Assembly: GCA_029945445.1 (NCBI GenBank)
Contig: JAQSCO010000051.1
Location: 1 to 64,000 of the forward strand
DNA from: Lacunisphaera sp.
Lineage (GTDB): Bacteria > Verrucomicrobiota > Verrucomicrobiia > Opitutales > Opitutaceae
Direction of reading: 5' to 3'
DNA: 64,000 nucleotides
Shown: one piece after another, positions 1-8,147 of the stretch
Layout: each line of letters opens with the position of its first letter
Position numbering within the stretch: position 1 is the stretch's first letter
Notes under the pieces: model-generated
Database searches by the model: none
What the model was told of the DNA's origin: nothing
Seen by the model: the letters and a program-made list of their open reading frames with translations, nothing else
Position numbers and translations under genes: made by a program

Positions 1-265
1 CTCCGCCAGCTTCGCTCGCCGCGGCAGCGGCACGAAGACTGTCGCGGCGAAGCCCACGTCCAGCGGGCTTAGACGAGCCGGCACGCAAAGGAGCGAGCTA
101 CGACTTGGCAAGCCATTCAGGGAGGGGGATTTCAACCCCGCTTTTCGGTATTTTTCGCGTCCGCTTAATGATGACGCACATCGGCGCTCATATTGCACGC
201 GTTCCGAGCAAAAGCTCCTTGCGTGGGTTAGTCCGGATGGTAGCTTGCCTTGATTTTTTTACTAA
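1..265. other. gene-free stretch upstream of nuoB
   Basis: No reading frame here resembles a protein I recognise, and nuoA, which normally sits directly upstream of nuoB, is absent. The first 110 bases are GC-rich with short self-complementary words. The part after about 150 is more AT-rich and probably holds the nuoB promoter and leader, including a T-rich tract just before the nuoB start. I could not define convincing -35/-10 boxes. Confidence 0.4.
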
Positions 266-775
266 ATGGTCACCGCCAACACCGAGCTCGCCTATAACAG
301 TAAAATCGAGGGCGACGTCATTGTCACCCGGGCCGACGCCGCCATCAATTGGATCCGCACGAACTCGATGTGGCCGATGCCCATGGGCCTGGCCTGCTGC
401 GCCATCGAGCTGATGGCGACGGCCTCGAGCCGGTTCGACATCTCGCGCTTCGGCGCCGAGGTCATGCGCTTCTCGCCCCGCCAGTCCGACTGCATGATCG
501 TGGCCGGCACCGTCACTTACAAGATGGCTCCCGTGGTCCGCCGCATCTACGACCAGATGGCCGCGCCCAAGTGGGTCATCGCCATGGGCGCCTGCGCCAG
601 CTCGGGCGGCATGTATCGCAGCTACGCGACCTTGCAGGGCGTGGACCGCATCATTCCCGTCGATGTCTATGTCAGCGGCTGCCCGCCGCGCCCCGAAGCC
701 TTGCTGGACGCGCTGATGAAGCTCCAGGCCAAGGTCAAACGCGAGCCCTCGGCCTCCAAACTGCTCAGCGCCTGA
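266..775 (+). CDS. nuoB: NADH-quinone oxidoreductase subunit B
   Basis: This is the PSST-type subunit of complex I, in the peripheral arm next to the quinone site. It binds the terminal 4Fe-4S cluster N2, which passes electrons to quinone. The 169-residue protein has the ligand pattern of the family: adjacent Cys44-Cys45, Cys110 in GACASSGG and Cys139 in GCPPRPE. Length is normal. It is the first nuo gene in the window and is followed 17 bp later by nuoC, so it probably starts the visible transcription unit. The ATG at 266 directly precedes the conserved region and follows a T-rich leader. Confidence 0.97.
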   Translation: MVTANTELAYNSKIEGDVIVTRADAAINWIRTNSMWPMPMGLACCAIELMATASSRFDISRFGAEVMRFSPRQSDCMIVAGTVTYKMAPVVRRIYDQMAAPKWVIAMGACASSGGMYRSYATLQGVDRIIPVDVYVSGCPPRPEALLDALMKLQAKVKREPSASKLLSA

Positions 776-792
776 CCCGCCGCCCACCGCGC

Positions 793-1413
793 ATGACCAC
801 CGACGTCGACCTTCCGACCGCCGTTAGCCAGAAATTTCCCTCGGCCACGCCGCGCGCGAGCCTGGATTGCCCAGCGTTCAACGTGCCGCCGGGCGAAATC
901 CTCGCCGTGCTGGCGCACCTGCGCGACGCCCAGGGCTACGATTTCCTGATGGACCTGACCGCGATCGACTGGACCGCGGAGCAAGCCCCGCGCTTCACCG
1001 TTGTGTGGCACCTCTATTCGAGCACGAAGCACACCTACGTCCGCCTCGCCGCCGACTGCGTGGACGCCGCCGCGCCTGCGATGCCCAGCTCGACCGGCCT
1101 GTGGCCCGGCGCCGACTGGCTGGAGCGCGAAACCTACGACATGTTCGGCATCAAGTTCGACGGCCATCCCGACCTGCGCCGCATCCTGATGTGGGACGGC
1201 TACCCGTATTTCCCGCTGCGCAAGGAGTTCCCGCTCGCCGGCCTGCCCGCGGACCTGCCCGACGCCGAGGTCGCGGCCGAGACCAAGGCCGGCCTCATCG
1301 CCGCGCCGATGGCCGGCGGCCCGTTCGTCGCCACCCCGGGTGGGCCGATGGGCGACGCCGAGCCCCGCGCCAAAGACGAGGCGTGGAACGAGCAGACGGA
1401 GAAACCCGAATAA
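793..1413 (+). CDS. nuoC: NADH-quinone oxidoreductase subunit C
   Basis: This is the 30 kDa peripheral-arm subunit of complex I (206 residues from the ATG at 793). The family signature is present as ERETYDMFGIKFDGHP followed by LRRILM, around residues 113-135. The frame stays open upstream inside nuoB, but the conserved domain begins after 793 and the gap to nuoB is then a normal 17 bp. The C-terminal 50 residues are rich in Ala, Gly and Pro and probably form a flexible tail. It is separate from nuoD, unlike the fused NuoCD of enterobacteria, and lies 4 bp upstream of it. Confidence 0.96.
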   Translation: MTTDVDLPTAVSQKFPSATPRASLDCPAFNVPPGEILAVLAHLRDAQGYDFLMDLTAIDWTAEQAPRFTVVWHLYSSTKHTYVRLAADCVDAAAPAMPSSTGLWPGADWLERETYDMFGIKFDGHPDLRRILMWDGYPYFPLRKEFPLAGLPADLPDAEVAAETKAGLIAAPMAGGPFVATPGGPMGDAEPRAKDEAWNEQTEKPE

Positions 1414-1417
1414 CCGC

Positions 1418-2653
1418 ATGGCCGCCGACTTTTCCTTCCCCGACACCGCCGCGAAGACGGCCGCGAATCTCCCGCAGGAATTCGATCCCGAGAAGATGTC
1501 CCTCTCGATGGGCCCGTCGCATCCGTCCACCCACGGCGTGCTGCGCATCCAGTTCGAGCTCGACGGCGAGATCGTGACGAAGGCCGACCCGGTCATCGGC
1601 TACCTGCACCGCGGCGACGAGAAGATCGCGGAGAACATGACCTACAACCAGTTCGTGCCCTACACGGACCGGCTGGACTACATCGCGCCGCTCGCGAACA
1701 ACATGGCCTACGCCATTGCGGTCGAGCGGCTCGCGCAGCTCGAGGTGCCGGCGCGCTGCCAGGCCATCCGCGTGCTCACCGCGGAGATGGCGCGCGTCTC
1801 GTCGCACCTGATGGGCCTCGGCGCCTACGGCATCGATGTCGGCGCGTGGACGGTGTTCATGTATTGCTTCGAGGAGCGCGAGAAACTCTACAAGCTCTTC
1901 GAGGAGCTGACCGGCGCGCGCTTCACCACCAGCTACACCCGCATCGGCGGCTTGCAGCGCGACGTGCCGGAAGGGTGGGTGCAGCAGGTCGACGCGTTCT
2001 GCGACCAGTTCCTGCCGATCCTCGACGAGATTCTCTCGCTGCTCTCGCGCAACAAGATCTTCCTCGACCGCACCGTCGACATCGGCGTCATCTCGCGGGC
2101 CGACGCCATCGCCTACGGCCTGAGCGGCCCGAACCTCCGCGGCTCCGGCGTGGCGAACGATCTGCGCAAGGACCGGCCGTATTCCGGCTACGAGCAATAC
2201 GAGTTCGACGTGCCGGTCGGCGCGAAGGGCGACTGCTACGACCGCTACCTTTGCCGCGGCCAGGAGATGATGCAGTCCGTCAAGATCATCAAGCAGGTCG
2301 TGAAGAATTTTCCCGGCGGCGACTGGTATGCGAAGGACGCGCGCAAGATCTTCGCCCCGCCGAAGGACAAGATCCTCACGTCAATGGAGGAGCTCATCAA
2401 CAACTTCATGATCGTGACCGAGGGCCCGCAGATGCCGGCCGGCGAGGTCTACTTCGAGGCCGAGAACCCGAAGGGCGTGCTGGGCTTCTACATCGTGAGC
2501 AAGGGCGGCGGCGTGCCCTACCGCCTGAAGATCCGCAGCCCCTCGTTCTGCAATTTGTCCCTCCTCCCCAAACTCTGCGTCGGCAACCTCGTGTCCGACG
2601 TTGTCTCCATCCTTGGCTCGCTCGACTTCGTCATGGGCGAGTGCGACCGTTGA
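1418..2653 (+). CDS. nuoD: NADH-quinone oxidoreductase subunit D
   Basis: This is the 49 kDa subunit of complex I, related to the large subunit of NiFe hydrogenases, which with NuoB forms the quinone-binding pocket. The protein has 411 residues, near the family length. Visible hallmarks are MGPSHPSTHGVLR near the N-terminus, the GYLHRGDEKIAE segment, the SSHLMGLG stretch and the C-terminal LDFVMGECDR that ends most NuoD proteins. The ATG at 1418 lies 4 bp after the nuoC stop. An upstream in-frame ATG inside nuoC is not favoured. Confidence 0.97.
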   Translation: MAADFSFPDTAAKTAANLPQEFDPEKMSLSMGPSHPSTHGVLRIQFELDGEIVTKADPVIGYLHRGDEKIAENMTYNQFVPYTDRLDYIAPLANNMAYAIAVERLAQLEVPARCQAIRVLTAEMARVSSHLMGLGAYGIDVGAWTVFMYCFEEREKLYKLFEELTGARFTTSYTRIGGLQRDVPEGWVQQVDAFCDQFLPILDEILSLLSRNKIFLDRTVDIGVISRADAIAYGLSGPNLRGSGVANDLRKDRPYSGYEQYEFDVPVGAKGDCYDRYLCRGQEMMQSVKIIKQVVKNFPGGDWYAKDARKIFAPPKDKILTSMEELINNFMIVTEGPQMPAGEVYFEAENPKGVLGFYIVSKGGGVPYRLKIRSPSFCNLSLLPKLCVGNLVSDVVSILGSLDFVMGECDR

Positions 2654-2665
2654 TTTCCCGCGTCG

Positions 2666-3160
2666 ATGAACCTGAAACCCGCCACCCTGAAGCAGATCGA
2701 CGAGGTCATCACCCATTATCCGGTGAAACGCAGCGCCACGCTGCCGCTGCTGCACCTGGTTCAGGAGGACGCCGGCTGGATCTCGACCGAGGCCATCGAG
2801 TGGGTCGCGGCGAAACTCGAACTGCCGCCGATCAACATCTATGAGGTCGTCACGTTCTACCCGATGTTCCGGCAGAAGCCGATCGGCCGCCGCCACATCA
2901 AGGTCTGCCGCACGCTCTCCTGCGCGCTGACCGGCGGCTACAAGGTCTGCGAGCAGTTCCAGCAGGAGTTCGGCTGCCGCCCGGGCGAGGTCTCCGCCGA
3001 CGGCGAGGTGACCATCGAATTTGTCGAGTGCCTCGCGAGTTGCGGGTCCGGCCCGGTCGTCCTGATCGATGACGACCTGCACGAACGCGTCGATGCCGCC
3101 AAGGTGAAGGCCTTGAGCGACCAGATCAAAACCGCGGCCCAAGGCCGTCCGGCCACATGA
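2666..3160 (+). CDS. nuoE: NADH-quinone oxidoreductase subunit E
   Basis: This is the 24 kDa thioredoxin-fold subunit of the NADH dehydrogenase module, carrying the 2Fe-2S cluster N1a. The 164-residue protein shows the four ligands in the usual C-x4-C and C-x3-C pairs: Cys81 and Cys86, then Cys122 and Cys126. Its last four bases overlap the start of the small membrane protein gene downstream (ATGA), so the two are probably translationally coupled. NuoE partners NuoF, which follows after that inserted gene. Confidence 0.97.
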   Translation: MNLKPATLKQIDEVITHYPVKRSATLPLLHLVQEDAGWISTEAIEWVAAKLELPPINIYEVVTFYPMFRQKPIGRRHIKVCRTLSCALTGGYKVCEQFQQEFGCRPGEVSADGEVTIEFVECLASCGSGPVVLIDDDLHERVDAAKVKALSDQIKTAAQGRPAT

Positions 3161-3474
3161 AAAAATATCGCCTGCTCCAGATTCCCCCCATCCGCTTCGG
3201 CATCGTGCTCGGCCTGATCAACGGCGTCGTCGGCATGATCGTCGCGCCGCTCTTCCTCATCACGCTGGGCATCGCCTTCACCGCCGAGCAGACGGGACAC
3301 GCACCGGGTTTCTTCCCGGCCGTGCCGTGGTTCCTCGCCGGGGGCCTGGCGGTGTTCACGCCCGTCATCAACCTTCTCGGCGGCTTCCTCGCCGGCGTGC
3401 TCATCGCCATGGTCTACAACTTCGCCGCCCGCTGGACCGGCGGCATCGAGATCGTCCTCGACGAAAAGCACTGA
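3157..3474 (+). CDS. small membrane protein inserted between nuoE and nuoF
   Basis: I do not recognise a characterised family. The 105-residue product begins MKKYRLLQIPPIRFG and is followed by two long hydrophobic segments, about residues 14-42 and 55-88, with a short hydrophilic loop between them. A charged tail ends in LDEKH. The pattern resembles small bacterial membrane proteins of the DUF3566 type, but I cannot confirm that. The start overlaps the nuoE stop by four bases and nuoF follows after 49 bp, so it is co-transcribed with complex I. Position suggests an accessory or assembly role; this is inference only. Confidence 0.8.
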   Translation: MKKYRLLQIPPIRFGIVLGLINGVVGMIVAPLFLITLGIAFTAEQTGHAPGFFPAVPWFLAGGLAVFTPVINLLGGFLAGVLIAMVYNFAARWTGGIEIVLDEKH

Positions 3475-3523
3475 ACCTCGTCGCCCAAGCGAAAACCGAG
3501 AAGCCAAAACTGAAAACCTCCCG

Positions 3524-4879
3524 ATGCCCGCTCCCGTCCAACGCCGCCTGATCTTCGCTCACATCGACGAGCCGGGCTACACCAATGACCTCCCGTGCTA
3601 CCTGCAGCACGGCGGCTACGCGGTCATGAAGAAGGCGTTGGCCCGCAAGCCCGAGGAACTGATCGACGAGGTGAAGAAGTCCGGCCTGCGCGGCCGCGGG
3701 GGCGCGGGCTTTTCCTGCGGCCTCAAGTGGACGCTGGTCGATCGCAAGAGCGGCAAGCCGATCTATCTCATCGTCAACGCCGACGAGTCCGAGCCCGGCA
3801 CCTTCAAGGATCGCTACATCATCCACCAGGACCCGCACCAGCTGATCGAGGGCACGATGATCTCCTGTTTCGCGAACAACGTGAAGCAGGCCTACATCTA
3901 CATCCGCGGCGAGATGCCGCACGGCGCCCGCATTTTGGAGAAGGCCATCCAGGAGGCCCGCGCCGCCAACCTCGTCGGGAAAAACATCCTCGGCTCGAAT
4001 TACTCCTGCGACCTTTTCGTCCACCGCGGCGCCGGCGCCTACATCTGCGGCGAGGAGACCGGCCTGATCGAGTCGCTCGAGGGCAAGCGCGCCAACCCGC
4101 GCATCAAGCCGCCGTATTTTCCCGCCGTGCTCGGCCTTTACCAGTGCCCGACGATCGTCAACAACGTGGAGACGCTCTGCCACGTGAAGCACATCGTCGA
4201 CATGGGCGGCGAGGCCTACACGAAGATCGGCACGCCGAACAACACCGGCACGCGCATCTTCTGCGTCTCGGGCCACGTGCAGCGGCCGGGCTACTACGAG
4301 TTCGAGGCCGGCCGGATCACGATGGGCCAGCTGCTCAACGAGGTTTGCGGCGGCCCGCGGCCCGGGCGCACGTTCAAGGCCGTCATTCCCGGCGGCTCGT
4401 CGGCCAAGATCATGCGCTTCGGCGAGCGCTACAAGGGCAAGCGCAAGGTCGGCGCGGAGCTGGTCGACTACGACTGGGGTGTCGAGGACGTCCCGATGGA
4501 TTTCGATTCGCTCGGCATGATCGGCACGATGGGCGGCTCCGGTGGCGTCATCGTGATGGACGACTCGGTCAACATGGTCGAGGCGCTGGCCAACATCAAC
4601 GCGTTCTACTCGCACGAGAGCTGCGGCCAGTGCACGCCCTGCCGCGAGGGTTCGCTGTGGATGAAGAAGATCACCTCGCGCATGGTCCACGGCGAGGCGC
4701 GCGAGCAGGACGCCGCGCTGCTCAAGAATGTCGCCGACCAGATCCCCGGCCGCACCATCTGCGCGTTCGGCGAGGCCTGCTCGTGGCCGACGCAGAGCTT
4801 CCTCGCGAAGTTCGGCGACGAGTTCAAGGGCTACGCCGAGGCGAAGAAGACCAAGCCCGCCGCGATGCCGCTCATCTGA
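3524..4879 (+). CDS. nuoF: NADH-quinone oxidoreductase subunit F
   Basis: This is the 51 kDa NADH-oxidising subunit, which binds NADH, FMN and the 4Fe-4S cluster N3. The 451-residue protein has the glycine-rich nucleotide site GLRGRGGAGF near residue 55, the FMN-binding NADESEPGTFKDR region near residue 87, and four cluster ligands at Cys367, Cys370, Cys373 and Cys413. It lies between the small membrane protein gene and nuoG, with which it forms the dehydrogenase module. Its stop is followed within a few bases by an inverted repeat. Confidence 0.97.
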   Translation: MPAPVQRRLIFAHIDEPGYTNDLPCYLQHGGYAVMKKALARKPEELIDEVKKSGLRGRGGAGFSCGLKWTLVDRKSGKPIYLIVNADESEPGTFKDRYIIHQDPHQLIEGTMISCFANNVKQAYIYIRGEMPHGARILEKAIQEARAANLVGKNILGSNYSCDLFVHRGAGAYICGEETGLIESLEGKRANPRIKPPYFPAVLGLYQCPTIVNNVETLCHVKHIVDMGGEAYTKIGTPNNTGTRIFCVSGHVQRPGYYEFEAGRITMGQLLNEVCGGPRPGRTFKAVIPGGSSAKIMRFGERYKGKRKVGAELVDYDWGVEDVPMDFDSLGMIGTMGGSGGVIVMDDSVNMVEALANINAFYSHESCGQCTPCREGSLWMKKITSRMVHGEAREQDAALLKNVADQIPGRTICAFGEACSWPTQSFLAKFGDEFKGYAEAKKTKPAAMPLI

Positions 4880-4883
4880 AATT

Positions 4884-4960
4884 GCCCGCGAATCACGCTA
4901 ATGCACACGAATCAAACCCACGCTTTTCTTTATTCGCGTTTATTCGCGTGATTCGCGGGC
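4884..4960. repeat. long inverted repeat between nuoF and nuoG (CACGAAT family)
   Basis: Two perfect 15-base arms, 4884-4898 and 4946-4960, can pair, and the bases between them contain further imperfect complementarity built on the words CACGAAT and ATTCGCGT. The element nearly fills the 97-base gap between nuoF and nuoG. It has the style of the elements at 8048-8132, 11531-11650 and 53759-53832. It could form a hairpin in the nuo mRNA. Confidence 0.75.
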
Positions 4961-4976
4961 CAAAAGTATTCTTCTG

Positions 4977-6677
4977 ATGATTTCCGCTCCCAAACCCGAC
5001 CTCGTGACCGTCAACATTGACGGCCGGGAAATCGCCGTGCCGAAGGGCACGAACGTGATCGAGGCCGCCAAGCTCCTGGGCGTGGAAATCCCGCATTACT
5101 GCTACCACCCGAAGCTGACCGTCGCGGGCAACTGCCGGATGTGCCTCATCGAAATGGGCCTGCCGGCCGTCGATCCCGCCACCAAGGCGCCGATCATGGA
5201 CCCGGCCACCGGCAAGCAGAGGGTCAACTGGATGCCGCGCCCACAGATTGGCTGCGGCACCAACGCCTCGCCGGGCCTCCACATCCGCACGAACTCCCCG
5301 CTGGTGAAGGATTGCCGCGAGGGGGTGACGGAGATGCTGCTCATCAACCACCCGCTCGACTGCCCGATCTGCGACCAGGCCGGCGAATGCATGCTGCAGG
5401 AGCACTCGACCGCCTACGGCCGCGGCTACTCGCGCTTCGTCGAGCAGAAGAACGTGAAGCCGAAGAAGACCGAGCTCGGCCCGCGCGTCACGCTCGACGA
5501 CGAGCGCTGCATCCTCTGCTCGCGCTGCATCCGCTTCTCGAAGGAGATCGCGAAGGACGACGTCCTCGGCTTCATCGACCGCGGCAGCTACAGCACGCTC
5601 ACGTGCTATCCGGGCCGGAAGCTCGAGAACAATTACTCGCTCAACACCGTCGACATCTGCCCGGTCGGCGCGCTCACCTCGACCGACTTCCGCTTCAAGA
5701 TGCGCGTCTGGTTCCTGAAGGAGACGCCGGGCATCGACCCCGAATCCTCCGTCGGCGCGAACACCACGGTTTCCAGCCGCGAGGGCGTCCTCTACCGCAT
5801 CACCCCGCGCCGCAACGACGAGGTGAACGACACGTGGATGACCGACTCCGGCCGCGCGCTCTACAAGTCGGTGAAGGCCGGCAACCGCCTGCTTACTCCG
5901 ACCATCAACGGCGCGGCGACTGGCGCCGATATGGCGCTCAAGGCCGTGCGCGATCTTTTCACCGCCGGTTCCGTGGCCGTCGTCGGTTCGGGCCGCAGTT
6001 CCGTCGAGGAGCAGTTCCTGACCAGGAAGCTCGCCGACGCGCTCAAGGTTTCCGTCTCGCTCGTCAGCCGGGTGGGGGAGGGCGACCAGCTGCTGCTCTC
6101 CGCCGACCGCAACCCGAATGTCCGCGGCGCGCTCGTCACCGGCCTGATCTCCGCGCTGCCTGCGCGGAAACTCACCGCGCTCGCGGCCGACATCGACGCC
6201 GGCAAGGTGAAGACCGTCCTGACCGTCGGCGAGGATCTCACGGCCGCCGGCCTGAGCGCCGCGCAGCTCGCGAAGGTTTCCGTGATCTACCTCGGCACGC
6301 ACTCCAATGCCACGAGCGAGGCCGCCAAGGTCGTCTTCCCGACTCTCACTGTCTTCGAGAAGTCCGGCACGTTCGTGAACCAGCAGTTCCGGATCCAGAA
6401 ATTTGCCAAGGCCGTGCCCGGCCCGGCGGATGTCTCCGACGATCTCATCACGCTGGCCGAGCTCGTGGCGGCGGCGGGTGGCGGCATCATTCCGTTCGAA
6501 CTCGGCGCGCTGTGGGCCGCCATCGCCGCCGAGGTGAAGCCGCTCGCGACCGTCACCTACGCCAATCTGCCCGCCACCGGCCTGCTGCTCGACGCGACGC
6601 CGTGGGCCGCGCTGCCCTTCATCGAGGGCGAGACGCTCCACTACCAACCCGCCGGGCCCGCGGGGGCCACCGCCTGA
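4977..6677 (+). CDS. nuoG: NADH-quinone oxidoreductase subunit G, short form
   Basis: This is the iron-sulfur subunit that carries electrons from NuoF towards NuoB. The N-terminal 2Fe-2S domain has its Cys ligands around residues 41-95 (HYCYHP, NCRMC, IGCGT). It is followed by the HPLDCPICDQAGEC region and the CILCSRC and CPVGAL 4Fe-4S ligands. The 566-residue length is shorter than the roughly 700-900 residues of many NuoG proteins. The molybdopterin-oxidoreductase-like part after about residue 260 is reduced and weakly conserved. The ATG at 4977 lies just after the repeat. Confidence 0.95.
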   Translation: MISAPKPDLVTVNIDGREIAVPKGTNVIEAAKLLGVEIPHYCYHPKLTVAGNCRMCLIEMGLPAVDPATKAPIMDPATGKQRVNWMPRPQIGCGTNASPGLHIRTNSPLVKDCREGVTEMLLINHPLDCPICDQAGECMLQEHSTAYGRGYSRFVEQKNVKPKKTELGPRVTLDDERCILCSRCIRFSKEIAKDDVLGFIDRGSYSTLTCYPGRKLENNYSLNTVDICPVGALTSTDFRFKMRVWFLKETPGIDPESSVGANTTVSSREGVLYRITPRRNDEVNDTWMTDSGRALYKSVKAGNRLLTPTINGAATGADMALKAVRDLFTAGSVAVVGSGRSSVEEQFLTRKLADALKVSVSLVSRVGEGDQLLLSADRNPNVRGALVTGLISALPARKLTALAADIDAGKVKTVLTVGEDLTAAGLSAAQLAKVSVIYLGTHSNATSEAAKVVFPTLTVFEKSGTFVNQQFRIQKFAKAVPGPADVSDDLITLAELVAAAGGGIIPFELGALWAAIAAEVKPLATVTYANLPATGLLLDATPWAALPFIEGETLHYQPAGPAGATA

Positions 6678-6704
6678 GATGATTTACGACATGCCATTTC
6701 CGCA

Positions 6705-6759
6705 GGTAGGGGCCGTTGCCCCCAACGGCCCGAGGACGCTTGAGGGCAAGCGCCCCTAC
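6705..6759. repeat. REPIN-like element, first copy between nuoG and nuoH
   Basis: This is a pair of inverted hairpin units bounded by GTAG (6705-6708) and its complement CTAC (6756-6759). The left unit is GTAG followed by the stem GGGCCGTT/AACGGCCC. The right unit, read on the minus strand, is GTAG followed by the stem GGGCGCTTG/CAAGCGTCC with one mismatch. A GTAG tetranucleotide 5' of a hairpin is the hallmark of REP sequences handled by RAYT (TnpA-REP) Y1 transposases. No such transposase is encoded in the window. Confidence 0.8.
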
Positions 6760-6790
6760 CGGATTGCTGCGGCAACGTGCGAAACCAACT

Positions 6791-6850
6791 GTAGGGCCGC
6801 CGCTTGTCGGCGGGCCGGGAGCGAGGCATGGCGTCAAGCGCCAGCCCTAC
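6791..6850. repeat. REPIN-like element, second copy between nuoG and nuoH
   Basis: This second inverted pair lies 31 bases after the first. GTAG at 6791-6794 precedes the stem GGCCGCCG/CGGCGGGCC, and CTAC at 6847-6850 closes a matching unit on the minus strand (GGCTGGCG with CGCC-AT-GCC, imperfect). Both copies sit in the 186-base nuoG-nuoH gap, so this junction carries two REPIN-like elements in tandem. Their stems differ in sequence, which suggests separate insertions or divergence rather than one recent duplication. Confidence 0.78.
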
Positions 6851-6863
6851 AAGGTCTGCAGCC

Positions 6864-8045
6864 ATGAACGCCGTCGTCAATCTCTGGGAGGGCCTCCATC
6901 CGCTCGTGCAGATGCTCATCAAGGGCCTCTGCGTGATCGGCGTGCTGTTCCCCATTGGCGGCGCGTGCTCGCTGGTCGAGCGCAAGGTCTCCGCCGCGAT
7001 GCAGGGCCGGCCCGGCCCGAACCGCGCCATGCCGTTCTGGTTCGCGTGGGTGCCTATCCTCGGCCCGGCTTTGCAGCGGCTCGGCGTGTTCCACCTGATG
7101 GCCGATGGCCTCAAGATGTTCCTCAAGGAGGACCCGCTGCCGGGCCACGTGAACAAGGTTTATTTCCTGCTCGCGCCCGTGCTCGGCATGATCCCGGCGC
7201 TGACGACCGTCACCGTCGTGCCGTTCGGCGCCTACCTCGACGCGGCCGGGCACCTCGTGCCGCTCGGCCTCGCCAACCTCGACGTCGGCATCCTCGCGGT
7301 CTTCGCCGTGTCGTCGCTCGGTGTCTACTCGCTGATCATCGCCGGCTGGTCGTCGAACTCCAAGTATCCCTTCCTCGGCGGTGTGCGCGCCTCGGCCCAG
7401 CTCATCTCCTACGAGCTCTCGATGACGCTCTCCGTGCTGCCGGTTTTTCTTTGGATCAACGCCCCGGGCGGCGAGGGCACGCTCAGCCTCTTCAAGGTCG
7501 TGCAGGCCCAGTCCGGCTCGTGGCACGGCTTCAACCTGGCGAGCGCGCACGGCCTCTGGGGCATCATCTACCTGCCGGTCTCGGCACTGGTGTTCCTCGT
7601 CGCGCTGTTCGCCGAGACGAACCGCCTGCCGTTCGACATGGCCGAGGGCGAGGCCGACCTCGTCGGCGGCTTCCACACCGAATACGGCTCGATGAAGTGG
7701 GGCCTGTTCTTCGTGGCCGAGTATTCAAACATGATGATCGGCTCCGGCGTGTTCATTCTCCTTTTCCTCGGCGGCTGGAACCCGCTGCCGTGGGTGCCGC
7801 TGGCCGACCTCGCGCACTGGCTGCACCTCGGGCACCAGCCGATCCTGCTCGGCGCGCTATCCATCGTCATCTTCCTCGGCAAGGTGCTGGCCTTCATCTT
7901 CCTCTTCATGCTGGTGCGCTGGACGGTCCCGCGCTTCCGCTACGACCAGGTGATGAAACTCGGCTGGCAGAAGCTACTGCCGCTCGCCATTGGCAACCTG
8001 TTGTTCTATGCCCTGCTGATCGCGTGGCTCCAGCCCAAGCTTTGA
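6864..8045 (+). CDS. nuoH: NADH-quinone oxidoreductase subunit H
   Basis: This is the membrane subunit that joins the peripheral arm of complex I to the proton-pumping arm and lines the quinone chamber. The 393-residue protein is rich in transmembrane segments. It has family motifs such as ERKVSAAMQGRPGPNR near the N-terminus and the loop ETNRLPFDMAEGEADLV with its conserved acidic residues. I chose the ATG at 6864 because the 20 residues encoded upstream in the same frame come from the REPIN-like repeat and lack family character. Confidence 0.96.
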   Translation: MNAVVNLWEGLHPLVQMLIKGLCVIGVLFPIGGACSLVERKVSAAMQGRPGPNRAMPFWFAWVPILGPALQRLGVFHLMADGLKMFLKEDPLPGHVNKVYFLLAPVLGMIPALTTVTVVPFGAYLDAAGHLVPLGLANLDVGILAVFAVSSLGVYSLIIAGWSSNSKYPFLGGVRASAQLISYELSMTLSVLPVFLWINAPGGEGTLSLFKVVQAQSGSWHGFNLASAHGLWGIIYLPVSALVFLVALFAETNRLPFDMAEGEADLVGGFHTEYGSMKWGLFFVAEYSNMMIGSGVFILLFLGGWNPLPWVPLADLAHWLHLGHQPILLGALSIVIFLGKVLAFIFLFMLVRWTVPRFRYDQVMKLGWQKLLPLAIGNLLFYALLIAWLQPKL

Positions 8046-8047
8046 TT

Positions 8048-8132
8048 AACCACGAATGAACACGAATAGACGCGAATTCATTCCCGGCCGGACGCCGCTT
8101 TCATTGGTGTCCATTGGTGTCCATTCGTGGTT
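8048..8132. repeat. long inverted repeat between nuoH and nuoI (CACGAAT family)
   Basis: The arms AACCACGAATG (8048-8058) and CATTCGTGGTT (8122-8132) are perfect complements, with further imperfect matches inward (AACACGAAT against the GGTGTCCATT repeats). It fills the 102-base gap after nuoH. The outer arms are identical to those of the element at 11531-11650, showing that the two belong to one family. Confidence 0.8.
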
Positions 8133-8147
8133 CAACTGAATTTGTCC

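Noticed and set aside
349-792. Long in-frame upstream extension of nuoC inside nuoB
   Set aside because: The extension is an alternative frame of nuoB, rich in His, Arg and Pro, with no family similarity. The ATG at 793 starts the conserved protein.
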